From NCBI GenBank assembly GCA_014155875.1, contig JACEFZ010027747.1, positions 124,001 to 188,000 of the forward strand: DNA of 64,000 nucleotides. The letters are read 5' to 3'. Source of the DNA: Cepaea nemoralis (taxonomy: Eukaryota > Mollusca > Gastropoda > Stylommatophora > Helicidae). Under the pieces are notes generated by a model that saw nothing but the letters and a program-made list of their open reading frames with translations, did no database searches and was not told where the DNA came from. Shown here piece by piece: positions 34,353 through 45,744 of this stretch (positions are counted from its first letter, which is position 1; each line of letters starts with the position of its first letter). A program made the position numbers and the translations under genes.

Positions 34353-35582
34353 GACCCGGCGTGGCTTCGCCCAGCTCCTGGCGCACAGTAACTTAAAAGA
34401 ATGTCCTTCCACACACCATCTATTATTTTTAATGAAAACTGTTTTTAATCACCTACATGACTGTAGATAACTTCTTTAAGTATAAACATATGAGTTACAA
34501 TGTTATGCATTATGCATTATTTTTATGAAAACTTTGAAAATGTCTTAAAGATTATATAATTATTTATTATAACTCATATGCCTATAAATAACTATAGACA
34601 AAGAGTTTATAAATCTTTGAAAACGATGCAACAATATGACTATAAAGTATATATAAATGTTATTAAAAGTTATGCCCCTTGAAATAACTTTTCTAGAGTT
34701 AAGTCCCCTTGCTATATAGAAATTATAATGAAAAATGAAATATAAAATTTTAGTAAGTAAGTAGCCGATTTTACACTAAAAAACTATGACAGAAAGTTGC
34801 ACAGGAATGAAAAGAAGACGTGTAGAAAATTTCATCTCAATCGGATGGACCGTTCGCGAACGCATAAAGAACGGACGGACACACATCGCCTTTTATAGAT
34901 ATAGATGAAGACCACAGGATACGGTCTCACGCACAGCATCGTGTCTCGGAAATTGTAATTGTCTGTCTGTATACATGTCTATCCGTCCATATATCTGTTT
35001 ATCTTTCTGTCAGTTTCTCTGTCTGTGCATGTCTGTTCGACCGTCCATCCGCTCGTCAGTGCGACCGTCTCTCTACCTGTCTGTCTGTGGATCTCAATTT
35101 AACAAATAGGCTTGCACCACATTTGCGGCTAATCATAAAGGAGTGTTGAAGTTCCCGACACTGGAGCCAAGAGTGTCGACTGAAGTGCCTTCGCGTAATG
35201 TTTGTGTAGTAAGCTCTGGAGAGAATACATTCCTCTATTTCTTATTCGTCTACTCGCCATATAACCTAATCTTCTTCATTGCACACACAAAACTATAGCT
35301 CTTAAAGCTTGAGACTTTCCAGATGTCCCAGTCATTTTATTTCTCTCTCTCTAAATTTACACTATGAAGTCTTGTGTGGATCGTTTATTAATGTCGCTTC
35401 TAGAAAATTCTCCCGTTGTCCCCATATAATTAATCCTGCATGGAATGCGTTTTGCCGCCTGCTTTGTAGGCAGTGACCAAGCTTACAGACACAAATATGT
35501 ACATGAATTTTGCGAGTCTGATCTCTTTGATACAGTACTTCCTATATATATATAAATTGGGGGACTCTTTTAGGCCAGTAAG
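34353..35582. other. Mostly unassigned; possible repeat end
   Basis: 34830-34910 (ATCGGATGGACCGTTCGCGA, then GGACGGACACACATCGCC and TATAGATATAGAT) looks like the 3' terminus of an interspersed element of unknown class. The remainder has short CTGT-rich segments (34960-35095). Confidence 0.4.
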
Positions 35583-35760
35583 ACAGTTAATAAATAAACA
35601 TATATTGTTTAGCGCTTAGAGAAGTCGAAGAAAGAGGTAGGGCTTAGAAGTAGCTCTAGACAACATACACACTGGAAGCTATAGTTACCGTTTACAACTA
35701 GTGATAGTGGCGGTTGACACCTTTGCGATGTGTCTTGATGTGTCTCACGACATCAGTAGG
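35583..35760 (-). mobile_element. SINE-B copy
   Basis: Reverse-complement match to 24075-24265: ATATTGTTTAGCGC at the tail side, then CTAGACAACATA and GCTATAGTTACCG. The head side is diverged. Confidence 0.7.
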
Positions 35761-36600
35761 GCGGGATCAAACAGTGCATGTTATTGTATCATCGTTATAA
35801 GGCTTTACGATACCTGCCTAGGGCATGGCACACAAAAAAAAACCATCTTGGCCCCAGCGATGAACTCCAGAACTTTCTGGAAACATTTCACTAGCGGTCT
35901 CAATGAAGCAACCACGACCTTCAGAGAGCGAGGCAGATGGTTTGACACTGCGTCACGGAGATCCCCGCCAAATACAGGAGATATCCGTCAAATGCAAATG
36001 CTCGCGCTCTTGTGCGCCCATGTCCGGTGGATGACGCGATTAATTGGCTTGGGGACGAAAATTACAAGTACTTCAGAAGTCGGAGAGGGACTCTGGTAAT
36101 AGGGAAAGCTAATCCACAAGCAAAAACCAGTCCAGTACACGTGTATGGACTACGCTTGAGCCCAAAGCCAGCGAACAGAACAACAAGTCTCACGGCCCGC
36201 CGCCGCCGCTGTTGTTGTAGTATCCATGGTTGGATGCTGGTTATTAATTACTGTTTGTTGTATGTTGGTTATTGTATTCTGTTTGTGATTATCAGTAAAC
36301 AATTTTGATGTAGACCTAACCATCTATTTGCTTTCTTCGAAAATAATCCGTTGCTGACATTATGTCTGCTCATTAGCTTGGTGGTGTCATTAATACTGAC
36401 GCTTTCTTCAGTCCTCTCGTTAAGTATTTATCCCAGACATTGAATCTCTAGTTACAAGTATTCTCTTACATCTTTTAGCCATTCTACTAGTTCTGATACC
36501 GTGTCGAGTCAAGAAACGATAACATAGCACTCTGGAAAATTCCATACGTGCCCCATCCTCATCTGCAACAGCCTGCGAAGAGTCCCTGTATTAATAGTAC
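35761..36600. other. No firm feature
   Basis: A 98-residue plus-strand frame (36012-36308) ends in an Arg-rich stretch but has no family I recognise. I leave it unassigned. Confidence 0.5.
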
Positions 36601-36980
36601 TAGTAGTCAGTATGAATTATGTGTTCGCCAGGCCTATCCTCGGAGGTTTGATTGTCGGCCAGATCCTCAGGTCACTCCCTGCAACACCATTATCTCCTTG
36701 CAGTGATGAGCCACCCGTTCTTCTGCACTATACACACGCAATTCCAAAGGGCCCGGACCACATCTGCCTTATCATGCACCAATACCCGAACAAAGGGTGT
36801 AGGCCCAGCCAATCTGTCCGCCTGCTCGTTTCCCACCACACCGACATGTCCTGGGGAAATAACCCAACAGATGCTCTCTATTTTGATTGTTGAATAGAAG
36901 CCTGCCACTCTGCCCAAAGCATACCATGTGTGTAGGAAGCGTGTGTTCGGCAATGCTCGCCTTGTATCTTGCCAAATGTC
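36600..36980 (-). pseudogene. LINE RNase H fragment
   Basis: Minus strand carries ISPGHVGVVGNEQADRLAG (about 36813-36870), matching the last motif of LINE-encoded RNase H (PGHxGVxGNExAD, with the catalytic His and Asp). The sequence upstream is in another frame. No RT is attached. Confidence 0.85.
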
Positions 36981-37569
36981 TTTTCTTTAGTCTAGAACCC
37001 GTGTGGTCTGTCTCCTTGATCTACCTTCATGACTAGCCGATGTTTTTATTGTTGTATGTCCGATCTCCGCTTTATTTCTTTCAACAGTTAAAAACCAAAT
37101 TCCCTATGTAGATGATCCTTTTGGTCTATCTTTATTGCTACCATTTGATGTACCTCGTTATAAAATTCTCATTCGTTGTACAACTCATTCACATTTATTT
37201 GAACACTTTTATCAGAATCTCCCGTGATTGCACGGTCATCACTGATCTGGTTACATTCACATGGATAAACTGATCACCTTGTGTGGTGGGACATCTGTGA
37301 TCAATTACGATGGAGACAACTCGCACACGGTTCTCTTGGTCATATAAGCCTGGAATCATGCACATATATCCCTCACTACTAATCCTGAGATTACGAATCG
37401 AATGCCAGTCGTTGTGAATAAAGGCGTAAAACTAGGATAGCGTTTGTAAACATTTGCATTGATAAAGATGACACCGAAAAGGTATAGACTTAATTTTAAA
37501 ACTGAAAAATCTGCCAACAAACAGAATATTGCAAGCATGTGCGGATGTGATTTACACTCATTCCAACAC
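36981..37569. other. No recognised feature
   Basis: Nothing supported. Confidence 0.6.
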
Positions 37570-37725
37570 TTACAACTGGAGTTCATGGCAATAACTGAAG
37601 ATGTAGCCTGGCTGGAGACAGAGGTATTCACCCAGACTTGCCTTCTCGGTGATTGAATGAATATGCTCAGGATGATCCAGACAGGCTGGACTCTAAGATG
37701 GTGGCAAGAGTCGCTGAATGAGGTC
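37570..37725 (+). pseudogene. LINE RNase H fragment, inverted relative to 36.6 kb
   Basis: LEFMAITEDVAWLETEVFTQ, TCLLGD, a stop, then MNMLRMIQTG align with residues about 1048-1085 of the intact LINE protein at 54.7 kb (TMEVMAVSKAITWLE and FLSDSMNMIKR). The SDS aspartate position reads GD here, followed by a stop. Confidence 0.75.
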
Positions 37726-37799
37726 TAATCTATCAGAATCAGCTTAATATTCATGCCTAGCAACAGGGGTGTAAGAGGAAATGAATAATTTGATATTAA

Positions 37800-38035
37800 G
37801 CGAGCCTGACTACTGTGATCTCTTGAGAAGGTTTTGGAAATATTGATGTTACCTTGTTGATCTTGTAATGTGTTGTGGAGATGTTGAAAATATTGATGTT
37901 AACTCGTTTATCTTGTAATCTGTTCGGGAGGTTTTGGAAATATTGATGTTACCTCGCCCATACTGTGATCTGTTGAGGAGCTGTTGAAAATATTGATGTA
38001 ACCTCGTCATTCATTTTGTATCTTGATGAGTAGCT
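37800..38035. repeat. Roughly 57-bp minisatellite, left part
   Basis: Units of GGAAATATTGATGTTACCTC and TTGTAATCTGTTGAGGAG; resumes at 38690. Confidence 0.88.
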
Positions 38036-38074
38036 GGAACTCTTTTTCTCGTTGCAAATGTCATCTTTATATTG

Positions 38075-38690
38075 GTCAATGTGTTTTATACCTTGCAAAA
38101 GGCTGCCTTTCCCATGGCGATTCTTGGTCTAATCTCATCAAGGCATCTCCCATCAGACTGTTCCTAGATAATTGTACCGCTTCTCTTGTTTAGAGATATA
38201 TTCCCATTTACTTGTATATTACATTGTGGTATTTTATTTTTTCCTAGTGACGACCATAATCTGTCTTCTTACAATTTAATTCTAATCCTAGTTATTCATT
38301 GTGTGCAACAACCGCTTCTGTTAAATGTTGCAGATCCCGCTCACTGTCTGCAATAAATACTGTATAATCCGCGTATCTAACATTATTGATATTACATCCA
38401 TCAGTAGTGATTCCTCTCATATCTTCTAAAATTCTGAAAATATTTTCACTGTGGTGGAAAAACAGATCTGGAGGCATTACACATCCCTATTGCATACCTG
38501 TCTAAATAGGCTTATATTGACCTACTTCATTATCGATCTTTATGGCAGATTGTTGTTTCTAATATATGTTTTTTCTTACAAATCTAGGGTCTGTCCCATC
38601 AGTTTGTAGATCTGCAAGCATCTTCATGGTGTTGGCAAGTCTTACTTTTAATAAAGCAAAGACTGTCCTTGGATATGTTGAGCAGTAGTT
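38075..38690 (-). pseudogene. LINE reverse transcriptase fragment, YADY in place of YADD
   Basis: Minus-strand RT segment: CVMPPDLFFHHSENIFRILE, INNVRYADYTVFIADSERDL and QHLTEAVVAHN. The catalytic YADD box has Tyr in place of the second Asp. CCATGGCGATTCTTGGTCTA near 38116 matches the family member at 31025. It sits between two parts of one minisatellite. Confidence 0.87.
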
Positions 38691-38800
38691 GGGGATATTG
38701 ATGAATCTATCCTGTGATGTGTTGAGGAATGGCCGGAACCTTTGATGTTACCTCGTTTATACTGTGACATGTCGGGAGCAGTTGGAAATATTGAGGCCAC
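38690..38800. repeat. Roughly 57-bp minisatellite, right part
   Basis: Two diverged units (GTTGGGGATATTGATGAATC and GAACCTTTGATGTTACCTCG) like those left of the LINE fragment. Confidence 0.75.
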
Positions 38801-38814
38801 CTCAAAAGATTAAG

Positions 38815-39010
38815 TCACAGAAACGGATGAAACAACATATCCAAGGATGCTCCACTCAGGAGTTATGCATGTGTCTGTCTGCTAAGGGGGGACTATGAGA
38901 AGACGAAATCGACATGTGTACAACCAGTGGAGATATTAGCATCTACACCTTGCAACATATGCTGATGAATATGTGACGGAGTACTTATGGGTTTGCCCGG
39001 ATTGCCCTTA
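38815..39010 (+). pseudogene. LINE 3' end fragment (I/ingi-like)
   Basis: Reads SGDISIYTLQHMLM and, after a frameshift, TEYLWVCPDCP and a stop at 38987. The intact LINE ends in a related TGVVSRYTL, EHLWTEWSDVQRG and a stop. Both place the stop within about 40 nt of the TTATGG motif. Confidence 0.72.
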
Positions 39011-39029
39011 AATTGATTCTTTAATCAAT

Positions 39030-39165
39030 CACTGTCAGTCAGTCAACCAGTCTATTTGTCTTGAATCAGTTACTCAGCCAGTCAACCAATCTATTTTTTA
39101 ATCAATCACTCAGTCAATCATCCAATCTATTTTCTTGAATCAGTCATTCAGTCAACCAATCTATT
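39030..39165. repeat. Roughly 43-bp tandem repeat next to LINE 3' end
   Basis: Units of TCAGTCAACCAATCTATTTT and CTTGAATCAGTCACT; may be an expanded LINE tail. Confidence 0.75.
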
Positions 39166-40070
39166 TTCAAAACTGGAAAAACGACATCGATGTTAAACGT
39201 TTATTTCTGGCCCGTATATGCCTTTTGGTCAAGAAAATATATACATATGGCTAATATCCCAGGATGGCGCGGAGAGAAAGTCAATTATCCTGTAGCTTAA
39301 CCTTGTTTCTCTCATTGTTTGCTTTCACGGGAATCAAGCAGGCATAACTCGGCAAACACGGCCTGGAAATAGAAGTCGAGAACACTTATCTAAACAACAA
39401 ATTGCATTACTCGTCCACATGAAGTTATGAGATGATCTTTAACAAACACACCGCTAGTTTGCTTATCTGTGTAACGGTCGGGCTAAATTCACCCACAGCC
39501 TTGTTATTTCTGCCTCAACATTCCTGGCAGTATTTCTTTAATTTAATTTTGATCTTTTAACTCTATTATTTAACTTGCCTACTTAGAATGTTCAGTTTTT
39601 TAATCAGTTTATTTTTCAGTGGAATTCTCCCCATTGTGGGGCTGTAGAGATTACTTTAATCCTTGCCCAAGTTAGACGCCTGCCGATGTTACTTTCTGGT
39701 GTCTGTTTTAAGAGTGTGCAGATATTCTCCTTCACCCTCCCACTGACACACGTACACAATTAGTTTTCTTGCAATTTGTTTGTGTGTGCCTCTAAAGAAA
39801 TTCTACCTCGGTAATGAGCTGTGTATTGTGTTTTGCAACGATCTTTGCAATGCCCTTGCTAACGAAGTTTCTGAATGTTTCTGCAGCGATATTTTTCAAT
39901 GATGTTTGTAATAGTCTTTGCAATGAATTTTGCCACGGCCTGTGCAATCAAACATGCCGGAATAAAAAATATATTTTTAACCGTTACTTTCTAGTGGCAT
40001 TTGACGACCATGATCTATTGAATAATTGTTTATTATTTATTGCTTGACATATGTCGCTGCATATTTGTTG
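39166..40070. other. No firm feature
   Basis: AT-rich. 39620-39720 may be degraded LINE linker sequence on the minus strand, but too weak to call. Confidence 0.5.
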
Positions 40071-40310
40071 AGAGTCTCCATGGCGAAGTGGTCAAGCCGT
40101 TTGACTCGGGCTCCGAAGGTTGTAGGTCTCGATTCCGGCCGCGCGTCCTTCGGTTCACGAGTTAAAATTTTCGGAGACTCCTGACGGTTGTCGCTAGAGC
40201 TACGGAGTTCGTGCTTGGTGCGACGCTTTCCATGCTGCGGAAGAGACCGAGCCATATGGGATAAAATCCGGTGCAATGAAGTCGACCTGTCGACTTTTAA
40301 GCGACTTTTT
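40071..40310 (+). mobile_element. SINE-A copy 2
   Basis: Close relative of 2494-2735: A box TGGCGAAGTGG, a B-box region with one inserted base (GGTCTCGATTCC), the 16-mer GCTACGGAGTTCGTGC (40199-40214) and a GTCGACTTTTAAGCGAC tail. Flanks do not give a convincing duplication. Confidence 0.9.
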
Positions 40311-40589
40311 ATATTTCGCTGCATCTCATACCGTAGAAATCACACGACCTAAGCTAGTTAGATTAATCCTTCAAGCATGAAACATGCAGCACACATATTC
40401 ACACAGTAATTTGAATTGTCTACGACTGTAATTTTAAACTATAATGTCGTTTTGTACTATGTACCACACGAGATGAGCGAAATATGCCAGGCCATAAATC
40501 GTGCAATCTGTTGTTTGTGTTTCATTATTCAAATTCACTACGGGAATATATTGTTTTGAATTGTTTATGATGACGAAAAAACACAGTCA

Positions 40590-40680
40590 CACACACGCAC
40601 GCACGCACGCACACACATATGGCCACACAAACGCACACACATATGGCCACACAAACGCACACAAACGCGCGCGCGCACAA
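40590..40680. repeat. (CA)n / (GCAC)n microsatellite
   Basis: CA-rich tract with ATATGGCCACACAAACGCAC repeats, ending in GCGCGCGCG. Confidence 0.93.
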
Positions 40681-41157
40681 TGACTGAGAAGGTCGACGGA
40701 TGAAGGGGGGAAAAAAAACATTCAGAAAGTACTACAACAAAGACTATTAAACTACTTCTTTTTTCATCCGTCGAGCTTCGTAGCCATTTGTGTATGTTCT
40801 TTTTGTACTCAAGCGTACGTTCGACAGCAGACCCCTTTTATCGATGGCTATTATCGATACCACTTGTGATAGATAGGTATGATATGATCTAGCGTTCACC
40901 AGTCAGAGCTACAAACAACAGACCCATTGTGTGTGCTGTCTACACCGATTGGTAATGTCGCGCGTAGATACCATTTCTCTTTCCTTGTTCTGCCCTGTAT
41001 CTCCCGGAGGACCTCACGCCCTCAACCAAATCGCGTTAAGCTTCCTCCATGTCTTCCTTAGATTACATTCATTACATCTGTCTCTACTACTACTGCTACC
41101 ACAACCACCGTCGCCGCCGCTACTGCTGCTGCAACTTCTAACTCCTACTGCTGCTGC
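40681..41157. other. No recognised feature
   Basis: Contains A-runs, and a weak inverted match of TTCATCCGTCGA (40762-40773) to GTCGACGGATGAA (40692-40704). Confidence 0.5.
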
Positions 41158-41312
<155 letters not shown>

Positions 41313-41384
41313 CTACATTTTCAGGTCTCACTCTTTTCCGTTGGCCCTATAAGTTGCAGACAAGCACTTTCTAGATACCAGGTT

Positions 41385-41920
41385 CACATGGATCCTACCC
41401 AGCATATGTTCCCCACATCTTGGTTCACATGGATCCTACCCAGCATATGTTCCCCACATCTTGGTTCACATGGGTCCTACCCAGTGTCTGTTCCCCACAT
41501 CTTGGTTCACATGGGTCCTACCCAGCATATGTTCCCCACATCTTGGTTCACATGGATCCTACCCAGCATATGTTCCCCACATCTTGGTTCACATGGATCC
41601 TACCCAGCATATGTTCCCCACATCTTGGTTCACATGGGTCCTACCCAGTGTCTGTTCCCCACATCTTGGTTCACATGGGTCCTACCCAGCATATGTTCCC
41701 CACATCTTGGTTCACATGGGTCCTACCCAGCGTCTGTTCCCCACATCTTGGTTCACATGGGTCCTACCCAGTGTCTGTTTCCTAATACTTGGTTCACATG
41801 TGTCCTACCCAGCGTCTATTCCCCATCTCTTAGTTCAAATGTTTCCCACCCAGCGTCTATTCCCTAATACTTGATTCACACGCGTCCCACCCAGCGTCTG
41901 TTCTGAAATACTTGGTTCAC
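41385..41920. repeat. 41-bp minisatellite, about 13 copies
   Basis: Unit TGGTTCACATGGGTCCTACC followed by CAGCATATGTTCCCCACATC and T. All three plus frames are open because 41 is not a multiple of three and the unit lacks stops, as in the 43-bp array. Confidence 0.97.
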
Positions 41921-42065
41921 TGGTATTGGTTCAGCTATTTCAGTTACCCTCACAAGGTGCTTCTCTCATGGCGTTCTGTTTCTGCCAGTTAATGAATGGT
42001 TGTAGTGTAAATATAAATGTTGTCTTTCCGGTGTCTGATCTTAGCGGAACTACTGATTTAAGTGT

Positions 42066-42315
42066 TAATTAGTTGCATATCCTGTACAGGACGATGCAGT
42101 CAACCCCATTATTGTTTGGCTGTTTGTTATATCTTGGCAAGTTTACGTTCAGTAGTTTGCCACTGCTGCCAGAACGACCGGGACTCATACCATTGTATGA
42201 AATACCAACGTAAGGTGGTCTGCTGCCAAATCGCCCGCAGCAGTATTTCGAATGCGGTATGCGGGATTACAAATTGCGCTCGTAACCCCTTCAGCACAGA
42301 ACCGCTAGAGTTAAG
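42066..42315 (-). mobile_element. SINE-C copy 3
   Basis: Starts (3' side) GCATATCCTGTACAGGACGA. Contains the CAGTAGTTTGCCACTGCT block and CCGCATTCGAAATACTGC. Confidence 0.83.
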
Positions 42316-42759
42316 GGTTGAGTTACAAATTCTCATTTTATTGCTGAGCTTAATTTCCCTTGACTTCCACGGATTTCCTTGTTTTTATGAAAACACTTAT
42401 TTTTTGTATTATATGTAAATATCTCTACACGCCCCAGTTTCTCAGCTGTGTTTTCCCCCTCTATGTCTACATTGATGCCTACATAGTTGTATGAATCCAG
42501 CTCTTCATTTGAGGTTACATCAGTGAAGATCGGGTTAACGTTTCATTGGTTTATTCTCACTATCTTTGTATTTTCCCTCTGATTTGTTAGGTTAGTGGTG
42601 TGAGCTTCCATCCAGCATGATCAATTTACCTCGCATTTGATTTCGGGTGTGTGAGAGGAGGGCAATGTCACGCAGATCAGAAGACTTAACTGTCAGATTG
42701 CGTTGAATTTTATTTCTTGGAGCAGTTATTAATCACAACATATTTCTTAATATATAAAA
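42316..42759. other. No recognised feature
   Basis: Nothing supported. Confidence 0.6.
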
Positions 42760-43402
42760 AACAAAACAAAGATAATGCATACAGATAAAACTAATATGGA
42801 GAAAATAATATATGTTAACGAGGAGAAATTGGAGGTATTGGAACATTTCGAATACCTTGGGTCATTAATTACAACAATGGTGACACAATGACATAAATTT
42901 AAAGACGAATATCTACAGCTTTTCAAAAACTAAAACAACTGAATAAACTGTTGCGTGGGACAAATAGATCTACAAAAATTATATTTTTAAGAGCATGGAT
43001 CTTTCCCATTGCAACATACACCTGTGAGGCCTGGGCACGTACTAAACAAGTTGAACAGAGCATAAATGCCTTTGAATATTAAATGTTATAGAATTGTTCT
43101 AAGAATATCTTGGATACAGACAAAACCAAATACATCCATACATCATGGTCTGAATATTGAAGAATGTTGGCTATTAAAGAAGATAAAACAAAGAAACTTG
43201 AAATAATTTGGTTACTTGACACGTCATGAAAGTTTGGAAGGAACAATAAGGGAAGAGTATATGCCCAGGAGGAGAGGAAGAAGAAAGCCAAAGAGAAGAT
43301 GGGTGCAGGATATGCCAGATGATCTTCAGACGGGTGTATCAAATGCGGGACATCTTGCTTATGATCGAGAAGTTTTCCGGAAAGAAGTGATTATTAACAA
43401 AC
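42760..43402 (+). pseudogene. LINE reverse transcriptase C-terminal fragment
   Basis: Frame-broken plus-strand remnant: LEHFEYLGSLIT (about 42838), AFQKLKQLNKLLRGTNRSTK, IATYTCEAW, IVLRISW and PRRRGRRKPKRRWVQDM. These are the YLGS, Y.CE.W and GR.RRRW landmarks of the region after the RT palm. A palindrome begins at its 3' end (43403). Confidence 0.82.
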
Positions 43403-43436
43403 GTTTGTGAATAATGTAGAGACATTATTCACAAAC
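43403..43436. repeat. Perfect short palindrome
   Basis: Arms GTTTGTGAATAATGT and ACATTATTCACAAAC (15 bp each) with a 4-nt loop. The right arm is also the outer end of the inverted-repeat element that follows. Confidence 0.95.
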
Positions 43437-43893
43437 GGCTAGTCACGTGACGTACGTTTGACTACATTATTAATGTTTAATGGAACTATCATTGTGTTCT
43501 CGGTAATGTAGTGGTTAGTATTTCCGCCGGTCACGTGGGAGAATGGTGTTTGACTCCCCACCAGCAATTTGTTTCTAAATTGTTAATAAAAAATAGTACG
43601 AACTAAAATATAGAACTGAGAAACTCGAAGTTTGTGAATAAGCATCGACGGGGTGATCGAGTGTCGGAATCGATGGATCCAGTAGATGTCTTTGTTTAAT
43701 GTAAATTTCATTTGCCGAATGAAATATCACCGTAAGTAGTATGTGTCCTTGTCGGCAAATATCGTCTTTGTGAGGTTTGAAGAAAAAGAACTCGCAAACA
43801 AAAGACAGAGAAGAAGAGAGAATAATAGTCTTCTGAAGCCAACCGACGACGGTAGTAAACGTCACGTGACCAGCCATTTGTGAATAATGTCTC
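43421..43893. mobile_element. Inverted-repeat element (MITE-like), about 473 bp
   Basis: The ends are imperfect inverted repeats of about 40 bp: GACATTATTCACAAACGGCT, then AGTCACGTGACG and GTTTGACTAC (43421-43465), against GTAGTAAACGTCACGTGACC, then AGCCATTTGTGAATAATGTC (43853-43892). The right end is embedded in a 33-bp array of related sequence. The interior has no transposase and contains a tRNA-Asp-like segment. The superfamily is unknown to me. Confidence 0.72.
43497..43567 (+). pseudogene. tRNA-Asp-like sequence (GTC)
   Basis: Resembles tRNA-Asp: GTAGTGGTTAGTATTTCCGC (D arm and A box), CCGGTCACGTGGG (anticodon arm, anticodon GTC), GGTGTTTGACTCCCC (T arm; the canonical form has GGTTCGATTCCCC). 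The acceptor stem has several mismatches and the T loop is altered, so I call it a pseudogene or a SINE head. It lies inside the inverted-repeat element. Confidence 0.65.
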
Positions 43894-43983
43894 AGTATTA
43901 TTCACAAATGTTTGTGATGAATGTCTCGTGTTATTCACAAATGTTTGTAATGCATGTCTCGTATTATTCACAAATGTTTATGA
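43893..43983. repeat. 33-bp repeat of palindromic units, about 3 copies
   Basis: Units TTATTCACAAATGTTTGTGA followed by TGAATGTCTCG-type sequence, starting at 43898, 43931 and 43964; similar to the palindrome at 43403. Confidence 0.88.
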
Positions 43984-44049
43984 TTAGTGGCTCCCTTTCC
44001 GGAAGGTTTTTATGGTGAGCGAGGTTCTGCAAAGGACATTCTACTGAAT

Positions 44050-45160
44050 GAATGAATGGAGCAGTTATTGTTTTCATTATCAAATCTATAGTCAGAATAA
44101 TACAGGTGACAAAACGCATCCCTGTCTCACTTATGTTCGTATTTGAAATGTACCTGTTAGCTTCCTCTCATGATGAACCGCGCATATCATGTCTTTATAT
44201 ACATGTTGTCTTGATTAAGTTAATAATTTTCCCGTGAGATTCCATAGTGCCTCAACAATTTCCAAATATGAACTCTATCATTGCTGTCGAGGATGTCATA
44301 TTCAACAAATCCAATGTAAAGTCGCAAGCACATGTTAATAGCTTTGTTCTATTATTATCACGCGTTAATGTCAGGAATATTCATAATTATGTTTTTGACA
44401 ATGGCACCTCTTAATCTTCCCAGAATAATGGCGCTTAATATTTTCCAAGTAAATGACAATAACATTATTCATGTATAACTTCCGCATTCCGACAGGTCTC
44501 CTGTCTTTGGTAGAGTTATCAGATATCATTCTTTCCAGTCTGCCGGACTTGATGTGCTTTATATTGGCTTAAATAGCTCCTGCTTGGATACTGTCTGGGA
44601 CATCCTGATTTTCCATCTTTTAAATGAGTCTTCGCTTTTAGTTTCTCAGTTTATCCCGCTCAATATTTTGAGGCTAAATATCTCCCGGGAAGGTTAACCT
44701 GGTCAGCAAATGCCCGCAGAAGTCGGATGTGTCGGCCTAACGGCGCAGGAATGCAGCTGTGCTGTAAACAGGCACCACGCAATCACGTCCGAAAAAAAAA
44801 AAAAAAAACTCCGGATGAACGCAGAAGAAGGCTAAATATCTGATCATTTCATGCTGGTCTTTTTAGAAGTACCTCAACATATTCGGCCCATGTGCTCATT
44901 TCATTTTTTTTCTCTCACTGTGGTACTGTAGAGACCACTAAGACTTCCTCTCCCTCTTGTTTATTTAGCCATCTCAACATTGTCCTTTATCCGCACATAT
45001 CAAGTTCCTAACTTCTTTTTTGGCTCCTGTATATTTTCACTCGGCTCTGACTTTAGCAGCTCTGCTTTTGCGAGTTTTACAATCGGATTGTTTATTTTTC
45101 TTTCTTTCTTCAGCTGTCTTAAGTGTTTCCAGTGTTATCCATGCTTCATGTGTTATTCAC
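44050..45160 (-). pseudogene. LINE linker and reverse transcriptase remnant
   Basis: Minus strand, from the right: a linker with EMSTWAEYVEVLLKRP (about 44860-44908; intact form RWAEHFEELLNRP), an inserted SINE-E (44695-44835), then RT motifs LPKTGDLSECGSYT and LYIGFVEYDILDSNDRVHIW with KLLRHYGIS (about 44225-44325), the palm motif A region. Stops and frameshifts are frequent. The family resembles the element at 14.3 kb. Confidence 0.82.
44695..44835 (-). mobile_element. SINE-E copy 2
   Basis: Inverted relative to 12255-12420, with matching blocks (CAAATGCCCGCAGAAGTCGG, TGTAAACAGGCAC and CTCCGGATGAACGCAGAAGA) and an internal A-run (44791-44807). Inserted between the linker and RT of a LINE remnant. 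Confidence 0.75.
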
Positions 45161-45169
45161 TTTTCACTA

Positions 45170-45590
45170 AAAAAATGCTCGCTTCAGAGGTCACAGATTG
45201 TGAGAATGGTATGGATATTTTGCCCTGGGCATGTGGAAGTGTGGGAGAATGAACAGGCTTATAGGCTGGCAAGGAATTCATCTCTTGGTGGTCGATTACT
45301 ATGGACAAGGAAGAGATGGATGGTCGCTTGTGGGACCAGCTGGAGATGGTGAGGGAACAGACTGAGGACCCGTCGTATGTGGAAAGAATGAGATTGCGGA
45401 TGATCGGTAGGGGTTTCTGGAATAATCTCAAAACTGAGAGCGAATACCAGGAGAACTTTTAATCTGTTAGCACACTGGGAACGATTAGTAGTGTGACTCT
45501 TCGCTGGCGGTTGAACGAAGGCACGGAGCGCTTATGGGAATGTCCTCAGTGCAGTGATGTCGGTGCTTAGCTCAACTCAACTCAAGTCAC
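45170..45590 (+). pseudogene. LINE RNase H and C-terminus, I/ingi-like, with (CTCAA)n tail
   Basis: VWIFCPGHVEVWENEQAYRL (about 45207) is the final RNase H motif, with Tyr in place of the catalytic Asp of ExAD. Downstream, SVTLRWRLNEGTERLWECPQ and CSDVGA precede a stop at about 45567, then CTCAACTCAACTCAA. The arrangement (stop just after the LW...C motif, then a short repeat tail) matches the intact LINE at 54.7 kb. Confidence 0.83.
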
Positions 45591-45744
45591 TTTTCCCAAG
45601 AACGTCTATGTATGTTTCGTTTTAAATGCTTTTAACCCTTGGCCAAATGTCTGCCGCTCACCTCATTTACTGACTGCAATACCTGGCATTTATTAGCGAA
45701 TGTGACCACAAATTGCTGATTATTATACCAATTTCTACTATCAA

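Noticed and set aside
36012..36308. 98-codon plus-strand frame with Arg-rich end
   Set aside because: No recognised domain; lies in sequence with no supporting context.
41388..41874. Three overlapping plus-strand frames of 121-159 codons
   Set aside because: Read-through of a stop-free 41-bp repeat.
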